Source: Stappia sediminis
Lineage (GTDB): Bacteria; Pseudomonadota; Alphaproteobacteria; Rhizobiales; Stappiaceae
DNA: 64,000 nt
Assembly: GCF_009826895.1 (NCBI RefSeq)
Contig: NZ_WUMV01000003.1
Coordinates: forward strand, 761,501-825,500
Direction of reading: 5' to 3'
Under the pieces are notes generated by a model that saw nothing but the letters and a program-made list of their open reading frames with translations, was not told the origin of the DNA and did not search any database. The first letter of the stretch is position 1, and the number at the start of each line of letters is the position of its first letter. Shown here one piece after another: positions 24,420 through 34,803 of the stretch. Made by a program: the position numbers and the translations under genes.

Positions 24420-27400
24420 ATGAGCAGGATCGACACGACGACGCATGCGGGTGGATTTGACGGGCAGCGCAAGGATACGCCCGTGAAAACGCGCGGCGTT
24501 GGCGAACGAACTGCCGAGGCCGCACGTCTGGGCCTTTACAATCCGGCCAACGAGCATGATGCCTGCGGCGTCGGCTTCATCGCGCAGATGAAGGGCGTGA
24601 AGTCGCATGACATCATCTCGAATGGCCTGAAGATTCTGGAGAATCTCACCCATCGCGGCGCGGTCGGCGCCGACCCGCTGGTCGGCGACGGCGCGGGCAT
24701 GCTGACGCAGATCCCGCACGATCTCTTCGTGGAAGAGGCGGCTGCCGCCGGATTTTCTCTTCCCGCGGCCGGCGAATATGGCGTCGGCTTCGTCTTCATG
24801 CCGCAGGACGATGCGCTTCGCGCCAAATGCGAGAAGATCGTCGAGCGCGTGATCGGCGAGGAGGGTGAGGAGTTCCTCGGCTGGCGTTCGGTTCCGGTCG
24901 ACAATTCGTCGCTCTCCAAGGCGCCGGATATCGTGGCGACCGAGCCTGTCTCGCGCCAGGTTTTCATCGCCCGCAAGACGGCGGAAAGCGACGATACGTT
25001 CGAACGCCGGCTCTTTGTGATCCGCAAGGTCATCTCCAATGCCGTGCGCAAGGAAACGAACGCGGTCGAGAAGGGCTTCTACCTTTCTTCGATGTCGAGC
25101 CGGACGATCGTCTACAAGGGCATGTTCCTGGCTTACCAGCTCGGTGCCTACTACAAGGACCTGAAGGACGAGCGCTTCAAGTCCGCCCTTGCGCTCGTCC
25201 ACCAGCGCTTTTCCACGAACACCTTCCCCTCCTGGGATCTGTCGCACCCTTACCGGATGGTCGCCCACAACGGCGAGATCAACACGCTGCGCGGCAACGT
25301 GAACTGGATGGCGGCGCGTCAGGCTTCCGTGTCCTCGCCGCTCTTCGGCGACGATATCGAGAAGCTCTGGCCGATCTCTTACGAGGGCCAGTCCGACACC
25401 GCGTGCTTCGACAACGCGCTGGAGTTCCTCGTTCAGGGCGGGTACTCGCTTGCCCATGCGGCGATGATGCTGATCCCCGAGGCCTGGGCCGGCAATCAGC
25501 TCATGGACGAGAACACCGCCTCTTTCTACGAGTATCACGCGGCGATCATGGAGCCGTGGGACGGACCGGCGGCGGTCGCCTTCACCGATGGCCGCCAGAT
25601 CGGCGCGACGCTTGACCGGAACGGTCTGCGTCCCGCGCGCTATGTCGTGACGGACGACGATCTGGTCGTGATGGCGTCGGAAGTCGGCGTACTCGGCATC
25701 CCGGAGGAAAAGATCGTCAAGAAGTGGCGCCTGCAGCCGGGGCGCATGCTTCTTCTCGATCTCGAGGAAGGCCGCATCATCTCCGACGACGAGATCAAGC
25801 GCCAGCTTTCCACCGCCTATCCCTACAAGGACTGGCTGCACCGCTCGCAGATCGTGCTGGAGGAAATGCCGGCCGTGCGCCAGCGTGCGCCGGTTGCCGG
25901 CGAAAGCCTGCTCGACCGTCAGCAGGCCTTCGGCTACACGCAGGAAGACATCAAGCTCTTGATGCAGCCGATGGCGACCGTTGGACAGGAGGCCATCGGC
26001 TCCATGGGAACCGACACGCCGATCTCCGCGCTGTCGGACAAGTCGAAGCTGCTCTACACCTACTTCAAGCAGCGTTTCGCGCAGGTCACGAACCCGCCGA
26101 TCGATCCGATCCGCGAGGAACTCGTGATGAGCCTCGTCTCCTTCATCGGGCCGCGTCCGAACCTGCTCGACCTTGAAGGCACCTCGACGCACAAGCGCCT
26201 GGAGGTGCGCCAGCCGATCCTCACCAACGAGGATCTGGAGAAGATCCGCGCCATCGGCGATATCGCCGACAACCAGTTCTCCGCCAAGACGCTCGACATC
26301 ACCTATTCGGCGGACAAGGGTGCCGAGGGCATGGAACCGGCGGTCAAGCTCCTGTGCGAAAACGCGGAAAAGGCGGTCCGTAACGGCTACAACATCATCA
26401 TCCTCTCGGACCGGCTGATCAGCCGCGGGCGGATCGCGATTCCCGCGCTCCTGGCAACGGCGGCCGTCCACAATCACCTGATCCGCAAGGGGCTTCGCAC
26501 CTCCGTCGGCCTCGTGGTCGAAACGGGTGAGGCGCGCGAGGTGCATCATTTCTGCGTGCTTGCCGGCTACGGGGCGGAGGCGATCAACCCCTATCTCGCC
26601 TTCGAGACGCTGCTTGCCATGCATCAGGAGATGGAATTCCCCGAAGAGGTCGACGACGACGAGGTGGTGCGCCGCTACATCAAGTCGATCGACAAGGGCA
26701 TCCTGAAGGTGATGTCCAAGATGGGCATTTCCACTTATCAGTCCTACTGCGGCGCGCAGATCTTCGATGCGGTCGGCCTTTCCGCCGCTTTCGTCGAGAA
26801 GTATTTCTTCGGCACGGACACGATGATCGAGGGCATCGGCCTCGACGCGGTCGCCGAAGAGACCGTGCTGCGCCACAACCAGGCGTTCGAGGATGTTCCG
26901 GTGCTGCGCCGCTCGCTCGAGGTCGGTGGCGAATATCTCTACCGCATCCGCGGCGAAAGCCATCTGTGGACGCCGGACAATATCGCGGCCCTTCAGCATG
27001 CCGTGCGCGGCAACCTGCCCGACACCTACCGCGAGTTCGCGCGCCAGGTGAACGAGGAGCAGGGGCGTTATTCGATCCGCGGTCATTTCCGCATCAAGGG
27101 TGCCGATGAGCTCGGCACGAAGCCGATATCGATCGACGAGGTCGAGTCGGCCGCCGATATCGTCAAGCGCTTCTCGACCGGCGCCATGTCCTTCGGCTCC
27201 ATCTCGCGCGAGGCGCATTCCACGCTTGCGGTCGCGATGAACCGGATCGGCGGCAAGTCGAACACGGGCGAAGGCGGCGAGGAAGCCGAGCGCTACAAGC
27301 CGCTGCTCGATGGGTCCAGGAACCCTGAGCGTTCGGCGATCAAGCAGGTTGCGTCCGGCCGCTTCGGCGTGACGACGGACTATCTGGTCAACTCCGACAT

Positions 27401-29150
27401 GATCCAGATCAAGGTCGCGCAAGGGGCAAAGCCCGGCGAGGGCGGTCAGCTTCCGGGCCACAAGGTGGATGCCGTCATCGCCAAGGTGCGTCACTCGACG
27501 CCGGGCGTCGGCCTCATCTCGCCGCCGCCGCATCACGACATCTATTCGATCGAGGATCTGGCGCAGCTCATCTACGACCTGAAGAACGTCAACCCTGAAG
27601 CCGATATCTCGGTCAAGCTCGTCTCCGAGGTCGGCGTGGGCACGGTCGCGGCCGGCGTCGCCAAGGCGCGCGCGGATCACATCACCATCTCCGGTTATGA
27701 CGGCGGCACGGGCGCATCCCCGCTTACTTCCATCAAGCACGCCGGTTCCCCCTGGGAAATCGGCCTTGCCGAAACCCAGCAGACGCTGGTGCTGAACGGC
27801 CTGCGTTCGCGCATCGCGCTTCAGGTCGACGGCGGCTTGCGCACGGGGCGCGACGTGATCGTCGGCGCCATGCTGGGCGCGGATGAATTCGGCTTCTCCA
27901 CCGCGCCGCTCATTGCCGCTGGCTGCCTGATGATGCGCAAGTGTCACCTGAACACCTGCCCCGTCGGCATCGCCACGCAGGACCCGGTGCTGCGCAAGCG
28001 CTTCAAGGGCCTGCCCGAACATGTGGTCAACTACTTCTTCTTCGTTGCCGAGGAAGTGCGCGAGATCATGGCCGCGCTTGGCATCGCAAAGCTTGACGAT
28101 CTCGTCGGCCGCAGCGATTTCCTCGACAAGGAAGCTGCAATCGAGCATTGGAAGGCCAAGGGGCTCGACTTCACCCGCATCTTCTACCGGCCCGACGCGG
28201 CGCCGGAAGAAGTGCGCTGGACGGAGCGCCAGAACCATCCGATCGACGAAATTCTCGACCGCCGCCTGATTGAGGCGGCGAGCCCTGCGCTTGAGAACAA
28301 GACGCCGGTCGTGATCGAGGAGACGATTGCCAATATCGACCGCTCGGCGGGCGCCATGCTCTCCGGCGAAGTCGCCAAGCGCTACGGCGGCAAGGGGCTG
28401 AAGCCGGACACGATCGCCATCAAGCTCAAGGGCACGGCGGGCCAAAGCTTCGGCGCCTTCCTTGCGAAGGGCGTTTCGATCGACCTGCAGGGCGATGCCA
28501 ACGATTACGTCGGCAAGGGTCTTGCGGGCGGGCGCATCGTCATTCGCCCGGCGGAAAACTCCAAAGCCGATCCGGATTATTCGATTATCGCCGGCAACAC
28601 GATCCTTTACGGCGCGACCGAGGGCGAATGCTATATCCGCGGCATCGCGGGCGAGCGTTTCGCGGTTCGCAACTCCGGCGCCATCGCGGTTGTCGAGGGC
28701 GTGGGGGATCACGGCTGCGAATACATGACGGGCGGCGTCGCCGTTGTCCTTGGCTGGACGGGCCGCAACTTCGCGGCCGGCATGTCCGGCGGGGTGGCCT
28801 ACGTGCTGGATGAGGACGGTACATTCCGCAACCGCTGCAACCTTGCGATGGTCGACATCGAGCCGGTGCCGGAAGAGGACGACCTGCTTGAGAAGCTGCA
28901 TCACCACGGCGGCGATATCGAGCACAAGGGGCTCGTCGATCTCAATGCGGACATGACGCGTCACGACGACGAGCGCTTGCGCCAGCTCATCACCAATCAC
29001 ATCCACTACACGGACTCCGCCTGGGCGAAGCACATCCTCGAGAACTGGGAAAGCTTCCGGCCGAAGTTCGTGAAAGTGATGCCAGTGGAATACCGCAAGG
29101 CGCTTCGCGAAATGGAAGAAAAGCGCCTTGGCATGGTTGCGGCGGAATAA
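24420..29150 (+). CDS. gltB: Glutamate synthase (NADPH) large subunit
   Basis: The 1576-residue subunit transfers glutamine amide nitrogen to 2-oxoglutarate. The nucleophile Cys49 in HDACGVGF starts the mature Ntn glutaminase domain after a 48-residue propeptide. The FMN-binding synthase domain lies in the middle (for example [20 protein letters not shown] and [18 protein letters not shown]). The 3Fe-4S cluster motif is [13 protein letters not shown], and the C-terminal GltB3 beta-helix is present. The length fits rhizobial GltB. The start is ATG at 24420 behind GAGGGCG; an in-frame ATG at 24306 adds non-family sequence. It is followed by gltD after 14 bp. The 1582-residue antisense frame is a shadow. 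Confidence 0.98.
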   Translation: MSRIDTTTHAGGFDGQRKDTPVKTRGVGERTAEAARLGLYNPANEHDACGVGFIAQMKGVKSHDIISNGLKILENLTHRGAVGADPLVGDGAGMLTQIPHDLFVEEAAAAGFSLPAAGEYGVGFVFMPQDDALRAKCEKIVERVIGEEGEEFLGWRSVPVDNSSLSKAPDIVATEPVSRQVFIARKTAESDDTFERRLFVIRKVISNAVRKETNAVEKGFYLSSMSSRTIVYKGMFLAYQLGAYYKDLKDERFKSALALVHQRFSTNTFPSWDLSHPYRMVAHNGEINTLRGNVNWMAARQASVSSPLFGDDIEKLWPISYEGQSDTACFDNALEFLVQGGYSLAHAAMMLIPEAWAGNQLMDENTASFYEYHAAIMEPWDGPAAVAFTDGRQIGATLDRNGLRPARYVVTDDDLVVMASEVGVLGIPEEKIVKKWRLQPGRMLLLDLEEGRIISDDEIKRQLSTAYPYKDWLHRSQIVLEEMPAVRQRAPVAGESLLDRQQAFGYTQEDIKLLMQPMATVGQEAIGSMGTDTPISALSDKSKLLYTYFKQRFAQVTNPPIDPIREELVMSLVSFIGPRPNLLDLEGTSTHKRLEVRQPILTNEDLEKIRAIGDIADNQFSAKTLDITYSADKGAEGMEPAVKLLCENAEKAVRNGYNIIILSDRLISRGRIAIPALLATAAVHNHLIRKGLRTSVGLVVETGEAREVHHFCVLAGYGAEAINPYLAFETLLAMHQEMEFPEEVDDDEVVRRYIKSIDKGILKVMSKMGISTYQSYCGAQIFDAVGLSAAFVEKYFFGTDTMIEGIGLDAVAEETVLRHNQAFEDVPVLRRSLEVGGEYLYRIRGESHLWTPDNIAALQHAVRGNLPDTYREFARQVNEEQGRYSIRGHFRIKGADELGTKPISIDEVESAADIVKRFSTGAMSFGSISREAHSTLAVAMNRIGGKSNTGEGGEEAERYKPLLDGSRNPERSAIKQVASGRFGVTTDYLVNSDMIQIKVAQGAKPGEGGQLPGHKVDAVIAKVRHSTPGVGLISPPPHHDIYSIEDLAQLIYDLKNVNPEADISVKLVSEVGVGTVAAGVAKARADHITISGYDGGTGASPLTSIKHAGSPWEIGLAETQQTLVLNGLRSRIALQVDGGLRTGRDVIVGAMLGADEFGFSTAPLIAAGCLMMRKCHLNTCPVGIATQDPVLRKRFKGLPEHVVNYFFFVAEEVREIMAALGIAKLDDLVGRSDFLDKEAAIEHWKAKGLDFTRIFYRPDAAPEEVRWTERQNHPIDEILDRRLIEAASPALENKTPVVIEETIANIDRSAGAMLSGEVAKRYGGKGLKPDTIAIKLKGTAGQSFGAFLAKGVSIDLQGDANDYVGKGLAGGRIVIRPAENSKADPDYSIIAGNTILYGATEGECYIRGIAGERFAVRNSGAIAVVEGVGDHGCEYMTGGVAVVLGWTGRNFAAGMSGGVAYVLDEDGTFRNRCNLAMVDIEPVPEEDDLLEKLHHHGGDIEHKGLVDLNADMTRHDDERLRQLITNHIHYTDSAWAKHILENWESFRPKFVKVMPVEYRKALREMEEKRLGMVAAE

Positions 29151-29164
29151 GGGGACTTGGATTA

Positions 29165-30595
29165 ATGGGTAAGGTCACCGGATTTCTCGAGATCGACCGG
29201 CAGGATCAGAAGTATCAGCCGGCATCCGACCGCATCCGCCACTTTCGCGAGTTCACGCTGCCTCTGGCAGACAAGGACGTGGAGCGGCAGGCCGCGCGTT
29301 GCATGGACTGCGGCATTCCCTATTGCCACGGGCCGACGGGCTGCCCGGTCCACAACCAGATCCCGGACTGGAACGACCTCGTCTACAATGGCGACTGGAA
29401 GCTTGCATCGCGCAACCTTCATTCCACCAACAATTTCCCGGAGTTCACGGGCCGCATCTGCCCCGCGCCTTGCGAGGAAGCCTGCACGCTGAACCTTGAG
29501 GACATGCCCGTCGCCATCAAGACGGTCGAACAGGCCATCGCCGACAAGGCCTGGGCGGAAGGCTGGATCAAGCCGGAGCCCGCGCGCGAGAAGACCGGCA
29601 AGACGGTGGCGATCATCGGCTCCGGACCCGCCGGCATGGCGGCTGCCCAGCAGCTTGCCCGCGCGGGCCACACGGTGCACGTCTATGAACGTGAGCCGAA
29701 GGCCGGCGGCCTGATGCGCTACGGCATTCCCGATTTCAAGATGGAAAAGCACTATATCGACAAGCGCGTGGAACAGATGGAAGGAGAAGGGGTCACCTTC
29801 CATTACAACGCGAATGTCGGCGTCAATATTTCCATCGACGAACTGAAGGCGCGCCACGATGCCGTGCTGATCACCGCGGGTGCGGAGCGTCCGCGCGATC
29901 CGGGCGTGCCGGGCAAGGAGGTCGAGGGCTGCCACTGGGCGATGCCTTTCCTCGTCCAGCAGAACCGCCGCGTCGGCGGAGAGGATGTCTCGCGCGAGGC
30001 GCCGCTGTGGGCCGGCGGCAAGCATGTGGTGGTGATCGGCGGCGGCGACACGGCGTCGGATTGCATCGGCACTTCTTTCCGCCAGGGCGCGCTTTCCGTC
30101 ACCCAGCTCGACATCCGGCCGATCCCGCCGCTGAAGGAAGACAAGCTCAACATCTGGCCCTATTGGCCGACGAAGTTCCGCACGTCCTCGTCCCAGGCCG
30201 AAGGGGCCGAGCGAGAGTTTTCCGCCGCGACGCTGGAGATCGTCAGCGAGGACGGGCACGTCACCGGCGTGAAATGCGCCCGCGTCGACGAAAAGCGCGT
30301 ACCGATCGAGGGTACGGAGTTCATCCTGCGCGCCGATCTGGTGCTTCTGGCGATCGGCTTTTCCGGGCCGGAACTGACGACCTACATGAAGGAGATGGGC
30401 GAGGATCTGAAGCAGGATCAGCGCACCAACATCCTCGCCAACACCGAGGACTACAAGACCTCGATCGACAAGGTCTTCGCGGCGGGCGACGTGCGCCGCG
30501 GCCAGTCGCTCGTCGTCTGGGCGATCCGCGAAGGCCGTCAGGCCGCGCGCTCCATCGATATTTTCCTGACCGGCAGTTCCAATCTGCCGCGCTGA
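29165..30595 (+). CDS. gltD: Glutamate synthase (NADPH) small subunit
   Basis: This 476-residue FAD/NADPH-binding partner of GltB has N-terminal cysteines for 4Fe-4S clusters (CMDCGIPYCHG, GCPVHN, GRICPAPCEEAC), an FAD site VAIIGSGPAGMAAAQQLARAG and an NADPH site VVVIGGGDTASDC. It supplies electrons to the large subunit in the cytoplasmic GOGAT complex for ammonia assimilation. The start is ATG at 29165 behind GGGGAC, co-transcribed with gltB. Confidence 0.98.
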   Translation: MGKVTGFLEIDRQDQKYQPASDRIRHFREFTLPLADKDVERQAARCMDCGIPYCHGPTGCPVHNQIPDWNDLVYNGDWKLASRNLHSTNNFPEFTGRICPAPCEEACTLNLEDMPVAIKTVEQAIADKAWAEGWIKPEPAREKTGKTVAIIGSGPAGMAAAQQLARAGHTVHVYEREPKAGGLMRYGIPDFKMEKHYIDKRVEQMEGEGVTFHYNANVGVNISIDELKARHDAVLITAGAERPRDPGVPGKEVEGCHWAMPFLVQQNRRVGGEDVSREAPLWAGGKHVVVIGGGDTASDCIGTSFRQGALSVTQLDIRPIPPLKEDKLNIWPYWPTKFRTSSSQAEGAEREFSAATLEIVSEDGHVTGVKCARVDEKRVPIEGTEFILRADLVLLAIGFSGPELTTYMKEMGEDLKQDQRTNILANTEDYKTSIDKVFAAGDVRRGQSLVVWAIREGRQAARSIDIFLTGSSNLPR

Positions 30596-30616
30596 GCAAG
30601 GTTCAGTCCAAAAGAA

Positions 30617-30647
30617 AAGCCGGGGCGATGTTGCCCCGGCTTTTTTT
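30617..30647. terminator. Bidirectional intrinsic terminator
   Basis: AAAAGCCGGGGC pairs with GCCCCGGCTTTTTTT across a six-base loop between convergent gltD and the TPR lipoprotein gene, serving both. Confidence 0.9.
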
Positions 30648-30675
30648 CAGGCGAACTTTTCGTTGCCCTGCGCGC

Positions 30676-31509
30676 TCACGTCCCGATCCGCGCGAGGCCT
30701 TCGCGGGCTAGCTCGTTTCCCGAATCTATGGAAATGGCGCGGTTGTAGTTGCGCCGCGCGTCGTTCGTCTTGCCGAGCGCCTCGAACGCCACGCCCCTGT
30801 TCGCCCATGCGATCGCCGAGCGCTTGTCCCGGTTGACGGCGTCCGACAGGTCGGAAAGTGCTGCGTTCGGATCGTTGACGGCGAGATAGGAAATGCCGCG
30901 TGCGGTATAGGGTTCGGCCGCGTTGGGGTCGAGGCCGATGGCGGTCGCGAAATCCTCGATCGCCTGCTCGTGGCGGCCTTGCGCCTGATAGATAAGCCCG
31001 CGCGCGTGATAGGCGCGCGCATCGCCCGAATCCGCGCGGATCGCGGCGTCGAAATCGGCAAGCGCCTGCGGATACTGATGCAGCTGGCTGTAGGTGTTGC
31101 CGCGCCCGACGAGCGCGACCTGGTAATCCGGCTTGATTCGAAGCGCGCGGGTGTAGTCCTGGATTGCGCCCTGCAGGTCGCCGCTGCGGCGCAGCACCAG
31201 CGCCCGGTTTGCATAGGCCTGGTAGGAATAGGGGTCGATATCGAGCGCCTTGTTGAAATCCTCGATGGCTTCCTTGTAGCGTCCGGCCCGTCCGTAGGCG
31301 ACGCCGCGGGTGTTATAGGCACCGGCATCGTTCGGGCTGGATTCGATCACCGCCGTCAGCGAGGAAATGTTCGCGGCCGATCCCGCCGAGCGGTCGACGT
31401 TCGCGCCATTGCCGAAATTGCCCGTCTGGCAGGCGCCCAGAAGCAGGGCCAGCGAAAGGGCGAAAGCGGTCTTCTTGCCAAATGCGGGCGTCCGGAGGTG
31501 GGCGGTCAT
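30676..31509 (-). CDS. TPR-repeat lipoprotein (NlpI-like)
   Basis: The 277-residue protein has a signal peptide with lipobox LLGAC (Cys27), so it is predicted to be lipid-anchored. Six or so consecutive 34-residue TPR units follow (about 48-270), for example AGAYNTRGVAYGRAGRYKEA and ARAYHARGLIYQAQGRHEQA. It is likely a periplasmic scaffold, as NlpI is for murein hydrolases; partners are unknown. Confidence 0.9.
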   Translation of the reverse strand: MTAHLRTPAFGKKTAFALSLALLLGACQTGNFGNGANVDRSAGSAANISSLTAVIESSPNDAGAYNTRGVAYGRAGRYKEAIEDFNKALDIDPYSYQAYANRALVLRRSGDLQGAIQDYTRALRIKPDYQVALVGRGNTYSQLHQYPQALADFDAAIRADSGDARAYHARGLIYQAQGRHEQAIEDFATAIGLDPNAAEPYTARGISYLAVNDPNAALSDLSDAVNRDKRSAIAWANRGVAFEALGKTNDARRNYNRAISIDSGNELAREGLARIGT

Positions 31510-31662
31510 TCAGGCGGCTCCAGGCGTCGGAAAGTCTTCGGAAAATGCAAATTATGAAAGAGGCCGGCCATACGCAAACGGACCAGCCGGCATGCCGGTC
31601 GGTCCGCCTGTGATCTCATGTGGGGGAATGGCCTCGGTCCGCTCGTCCGAGCGGACGAAGCG

Positions 31663-31887
31663 TCAGCGGCGGGCCTTGCCGGCCAGAAGACCTTCGCGCT
31701 GGGCGCGCTTGCGGGCAAGCTTCCTGGCGCGGCGGATGGCCTCGGCCTTTTCGCGCGCCTTCTTTTCCGAAGGCTTCTCGTAGTGACCGCGAAGCTTCAT
31801 TTCGCGGAAGATGCCCTCTCGCTGCATCTTCTTCTTGAGCGCCTTCAGCGCCTGATCGACGTTGTTGTCGCGAACCAGAACCTGCAC
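31663..31887 (-). CDS. rpsU: 30S ribosomal protein S21
   Basis: The 74-residue basic protein begins [20 protein letters not shown] and contains the S21 signature [20 protein letters not shown], with an Arg/Lys-rich C-terminus. The start is GTG at 31887, because relatives begin exactly at MQVLVRDNN; an in-frame ATG at 31944 would add 19 non-family residues. S21 helps mRNA binding near the anti-Shine-Dalgarno end of 16S rRNA. Confidence 0.95.
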   Translation of the reverse strand: MQVLVRDNNVDQALKALKKKMQREGIFREMKLRGHYEKPSEKKAREKAEAIRRARKLARKRAQREGLLAGKARR

Positions 31888-32299
31888 GCGTTTTATCCCA
31901 TCCTCGTGGCATTGGGCGTCCTCGCCCGAATGCGCATGAACCACCGGTTTGTCATTCGTCAGAAGCGGATGTCAGGCGAATGCCTGAAAGCTGCCTTCAA
32001 CCGCCTGACGTTTCGGTCAGGTGCCGGTGTCCGGCGACAACGAGCCGACCGCCGCTTTCACGTCGCTCGATGAGGCAGGCTTAGTAGCAGACCACCCCCA
32101 TCTTGTCTACTGCGAAGCTTCATTTTTCGGCTTGAATCCGGGCGAATTTTCACGCTTGCGAACGATCAGCGGCATGGTTGCCACAGTTTCGCGCTGGTCG
32201 GCCCTGAATTTCCGCGGGCGGCCTTGCCGGCGGTCATCGTGAACGAATCATCCGGTGCGGTTCGTGACGGTGCGCGAACGGCGTTTCGCAGGTGCGTCT
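31888..32299. other. Gene-free interval upstream of rpsU
   Basis: No supported gene was found. It must contain the rpsU promoter and leader on the minus strand; no clear hairpin terminator or repeat was recognised. Confidence 0.5.
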
Positions 32300-32800
32300 C
32301 TACGTCTTGCATTTGCCTTCCGAGTAGTTTTCCGCAGCTTTCAGCCGGAACGCAACAGGCATGAACCGCACTTCGGAGGGATGGAACGCGCCTGTCTCCA
32401 AAGCCTTCGAAATGGCGATGTTCGTCCAGGTCGAGGAGCCATACGGGTTGATCTTCACGCCGCCAAGGACAACCACCGGCTCGTCTTCTCCGAATGGTAT
32501 CGTGTCCAGCTGCCTGACCGCCTGCAGGAAAGCTTCGCGGATGGTTCGCGCGCATGGGTAGTCCACGAGTCTTTTCGAAAGGCCGGCGATGTCTTTCTGA
32601 ACGGCCAGTCGCAGCGGATTTTCCTTGAATTCGGGGAGTTCGTGCCGCTCCGGATGCGCCTGAAAATCCTTTACGGTCGCCGCGAAGGTCGGAGCGTCCG
32701 GGTTGGTCGCAAGTGGCCGCTCTACCACCAAGGGTATAGGGCCGCCGAAGCCGATCCATATGCCAAGGACGAACGAAACGATAACGAGAACACGAAACAT
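32300..32800 (-). CDS. Hypothetical membrane-anchored protein
   Basis: The 166-residue protein has one N-terminal transmembrane or signal segment (MFRVLVIVSFVLGIWIGFGG, 1-20) and then a soluble domain with no family I recognise (IPLVVERPLATNPDAP; EDEPVVVLGGVKINPYGSST; AFHPSEVRFMPVAFRLKAAE). The start is ATG at 32800; an upstream in-frame ATG at 32881 lacks a ribosome site. It is divergent from the AlkB-like gene. The function is unknown. Confidence 0.7.
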   Translation of the reverse strand: MFRVLVIVSFVLGIWIGFGGPIPLVVERPLATNPDAPTFAATVKDFQAHPERHELPEFKENPLRLAVQKDIAGLSKRLVDYPCARTIREAFLQAVRQLDTIPFGEDEPVVVLGGVKINPYGSSTWTNIAISKALETGAFHPSEVRFMPVAFRLKAAENYSEGKCKT

Positions 32801-32914
32801 GTCTTTCAACCATTGCGTTGGATTCAATTTATGCGCGCAATCGGGTGGGACGCTAACGGGCGAATGTAACGAAACCGCCAAGAAAACCGGTTCTCAAATC
32901 CTTGGGGAATTTGC

Positions 32915-33505
32915 TTGAATTTTAGACGATACAGCTTTTCTCGCGGCGAGCTGCCGGCCGCCGCGGTCCTTCAATCCGAATATGTCGGCGGGACGTTGGA
33001 AAGACGTCTGCTTGACCGGATCGACGCCGCTCCCTGGCGTGCGGATCTGAAACGCCGTGTGCAGCACTATGGCTACCGTTACGACTACAAGGCGCGGCGG
33101 GTGACGCGGGAAAGCTTCCTCGGCCCCCTGCCGGGCTGGCTCATGCCTCTTTGCGAAAGGCTTGCGAACGATGGCCATTTCGCGAAACCGCCCGATCAGG
33201 TGATCGTGAACGAATATCTGCCGGGGCAGGGCATCGCGCCGCATGTCGATTGCGAACCATGCTTTGGTGACACCATCGCTTCGCTGAGCCTGTGCTCCGG
33301 CTGTGTGATGGACTTCACGAACGTCGAGGCGGGCGAAAGGTTCTCGCATTATCTCGAACCGCGCAGTCTTCTGGTGCTATCCGGCGAGGCGCGCTACCGC
33401 TGGCGGCACGGCATCGCCGCGCGCAAATCCGACCCCGGCCCGAATGGACGGATCGCGCGCGGGCGACGCATTTCCCTGACGTTCCGTACGATCCTGCTGA
33501 AATGA
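32915..33505 (+). CDS. AlkB-like 2-oxoglutarate/Fe(II) dioxygenase
   Basis: The 196-residue protein carries the jelly-roll iron motif PHVD in GIAPHVDCEPCFGDTIASL, the second His in YRWRHGI and the 2-oxoglutarate-binding arginine in RRISLTFR, preceded by NEYLPGQG. It belongs to the AlkB-like branch that also includes ALKBH8-type proteins, and direct repair of alkylated nucleic acid is plausible but unproven. A TTG start at 32915 is used because no ATG precedes the conserved domain in frame. The gene is solitary, not in an Ada-type operon. Confidence 0.85.
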   Translation: MNFRRYSFSRGELPAAAVLQSEYVGGTLERRLLDRIDAAPWRADLKRRVQHYGYRYDYKARRVTRESFLGPLPGWLMPLCERLANDGHFAKPPDQVIVNEYLPGQGIAPHVDCEPCFGDTIASLSLCSGCVMDFTNVEAGERFSHYLEPRSLLVLSGEARYRWRHGIAARKSDPGPNGRIARGRRISLTFRTILLK

Positions 33506-33640
33506 CCGTCGTTTTGCATCCCGGTCCTTCGCTGTCCGTGCCGGCCTGAATTTATTTTTGTGCCGGCCCCTTCAACGGGTCTTATAGAAGGCGGCCCGTG
33601 TCCCCATATGCCGCCGGTTCGGGTTTCGTGCGGTGAAGAA

Positions 33641-34648
33641 ATGACCGACTTTCTGTTTCTGTTGCTTGGTTTCGCGCTGCTCGTGGCAGGCGGAGAACTG
33701 CTTGTACGCGGCGCGGCGGGCACGGCCGAACGGCTCGGCATGTCGCCTTTGCTAATCGGCCTGACGCTGGTCGGTTTCGGCACGTCCATGCCCGAACTGG
33801 TGACGAGCGTGCAGGCATCGCTTTCCGGTTCTCCCGGCATCGCGGTGGGTAACATCGTCGGCTCCAATATCGCCAACATCCTGCTGATCCTGGGCATCTC
33901 CACGATGATCATGCCGCTTGCGGTCAGGCAGAAGGCACTGGTTCGCGATGGCGGCCTTGTGCTGGTGACCGCGGCGCTCTTTGCAGTGCTCGGGTTTTTC
34001 CTCCCGCTCGACAGGTTCGTGGGCGTGGTATTCCTCGCCTGTCTTGCGGGCTATCTCCATTACGCCTATTCGCAGGAAAAGGCGGACGCTCCAAAAGGTC
34101 ACACGGCGGCGTTCGAGAAGGTCGAGGCGCACGACGAAGTGCTCGCGGGTCAAGCTGGTTCGCCGCCATCAGCAGCCCGCCCGGCTCAAGGCGGCGCCAT
34201 GGCGCTCGTCCTGCCGCTTGCGCTTGCGGTTGCCGGTCTTGCGGTGGTCGTGGCCGGCGGGAAGATTCTCGTCGATGCCGCAAGTTCCATCGCGCGCAGC
34301 GCCGGAATTTCCGAAACCCTGATCGGCCTGACGATCGTCGCGGTGGGAACGTCATTGCCCGAACTGGTCACATCCGTAGTGGCGGCCCTGCGCCGCCATG
34401 GCGACGTGGCACTTGGTAACGTGCTCGGCTCCAACATCTACAATATCCTCGGCATCGGCGGCGTTACCGCGCTGATCGCACCGACCACGATTCCCGCCGA
34501 AATCGCACATTTCGACAATCTGGTGATGGTTGGCGTCTCGGTGCTCCTGCTGGCCGTGGCTTTTACCGGTCGTCGCATCTCGCGCGGCGAAGGTGCGCTG
34601 CTGCTGGCTGTATACGCGCTTTACCTCTTCGCCATCTGGCCGGCCTGA
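33641..34648 (+). CDS. Calcium/sodium antiporter, CaCA superfamily (YrbG-like)
   Basis: The 335-residue inner-membrane protein is made of two inverted homologous halves. Each half has an alpha-repeat: GTSMPELVTSVQAS with GNIVGSNIANILLILG, and GTSLPELVTSVVAAL with GNVLGSNIYNILGIGG. About ten transmembrane helices are expected, with a hydrophilic loop (about 155-185) between halves. It exchanges cations across the inner membrane. The start is ATG at 33641 (GTGAAGAA upstream), and the frame extends further 5' without family match. Confidence 0.94.
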   Translation: MTDFLFLLLGFALLVAGGELLVRGAAGTAERLGMSPLLIGLTLVGFGTSMPELVTSVQASLSGSPGIAVGNIVGSNIANILLILGISTMIMPLAVRQKALVRDGGLVLVTAALFAVLGFFLPLDRFVGVVFLACLAGYLHYAYSQEKADAPKGHTAAFEKVEAHDEVLAGQAGSPPSAARPAQGGAMALVLPLALAVAGLAVVVAGGKILVDAASSIARSAGISETLIGLTIVAVGTSLPELVTSVVAALRRHGDVALGNVLGSNIYNILGIGGVTALIAPTTIPAEIAHFDNLVMVGVSVLLLAVAFTGRRISRGEGALLLAVYALYLFAIWPA

Positions 34649-34803
34649 TGCTTGTTCGCTCTTTCGAACATTCATCAAAGTGATCGGTTCCATCGACAGC
34701 TTTGTCTGGACCTTGGCATTGAGCAAGGCTATCAATCTGCCTTTCGACCATTCGTTTCGGTCCGGGCCGGTTTCGCCCGTCCAGCATTTTCGGAGGATCA
34801 GAG

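Noticed and set aside
23944..24423. 159-codon frame upstream of gltB
   Set aside because: No ribosome site, Arg/Gly/Pro-rich non-family composition, and overlap with the gltB start.
24285..29033. 1582-codon open frame antisense to gltB
   Set aside because: gltB on the plus strand has every family motif; the antisense frame is a codon-bias shadow with no recognisable domain.
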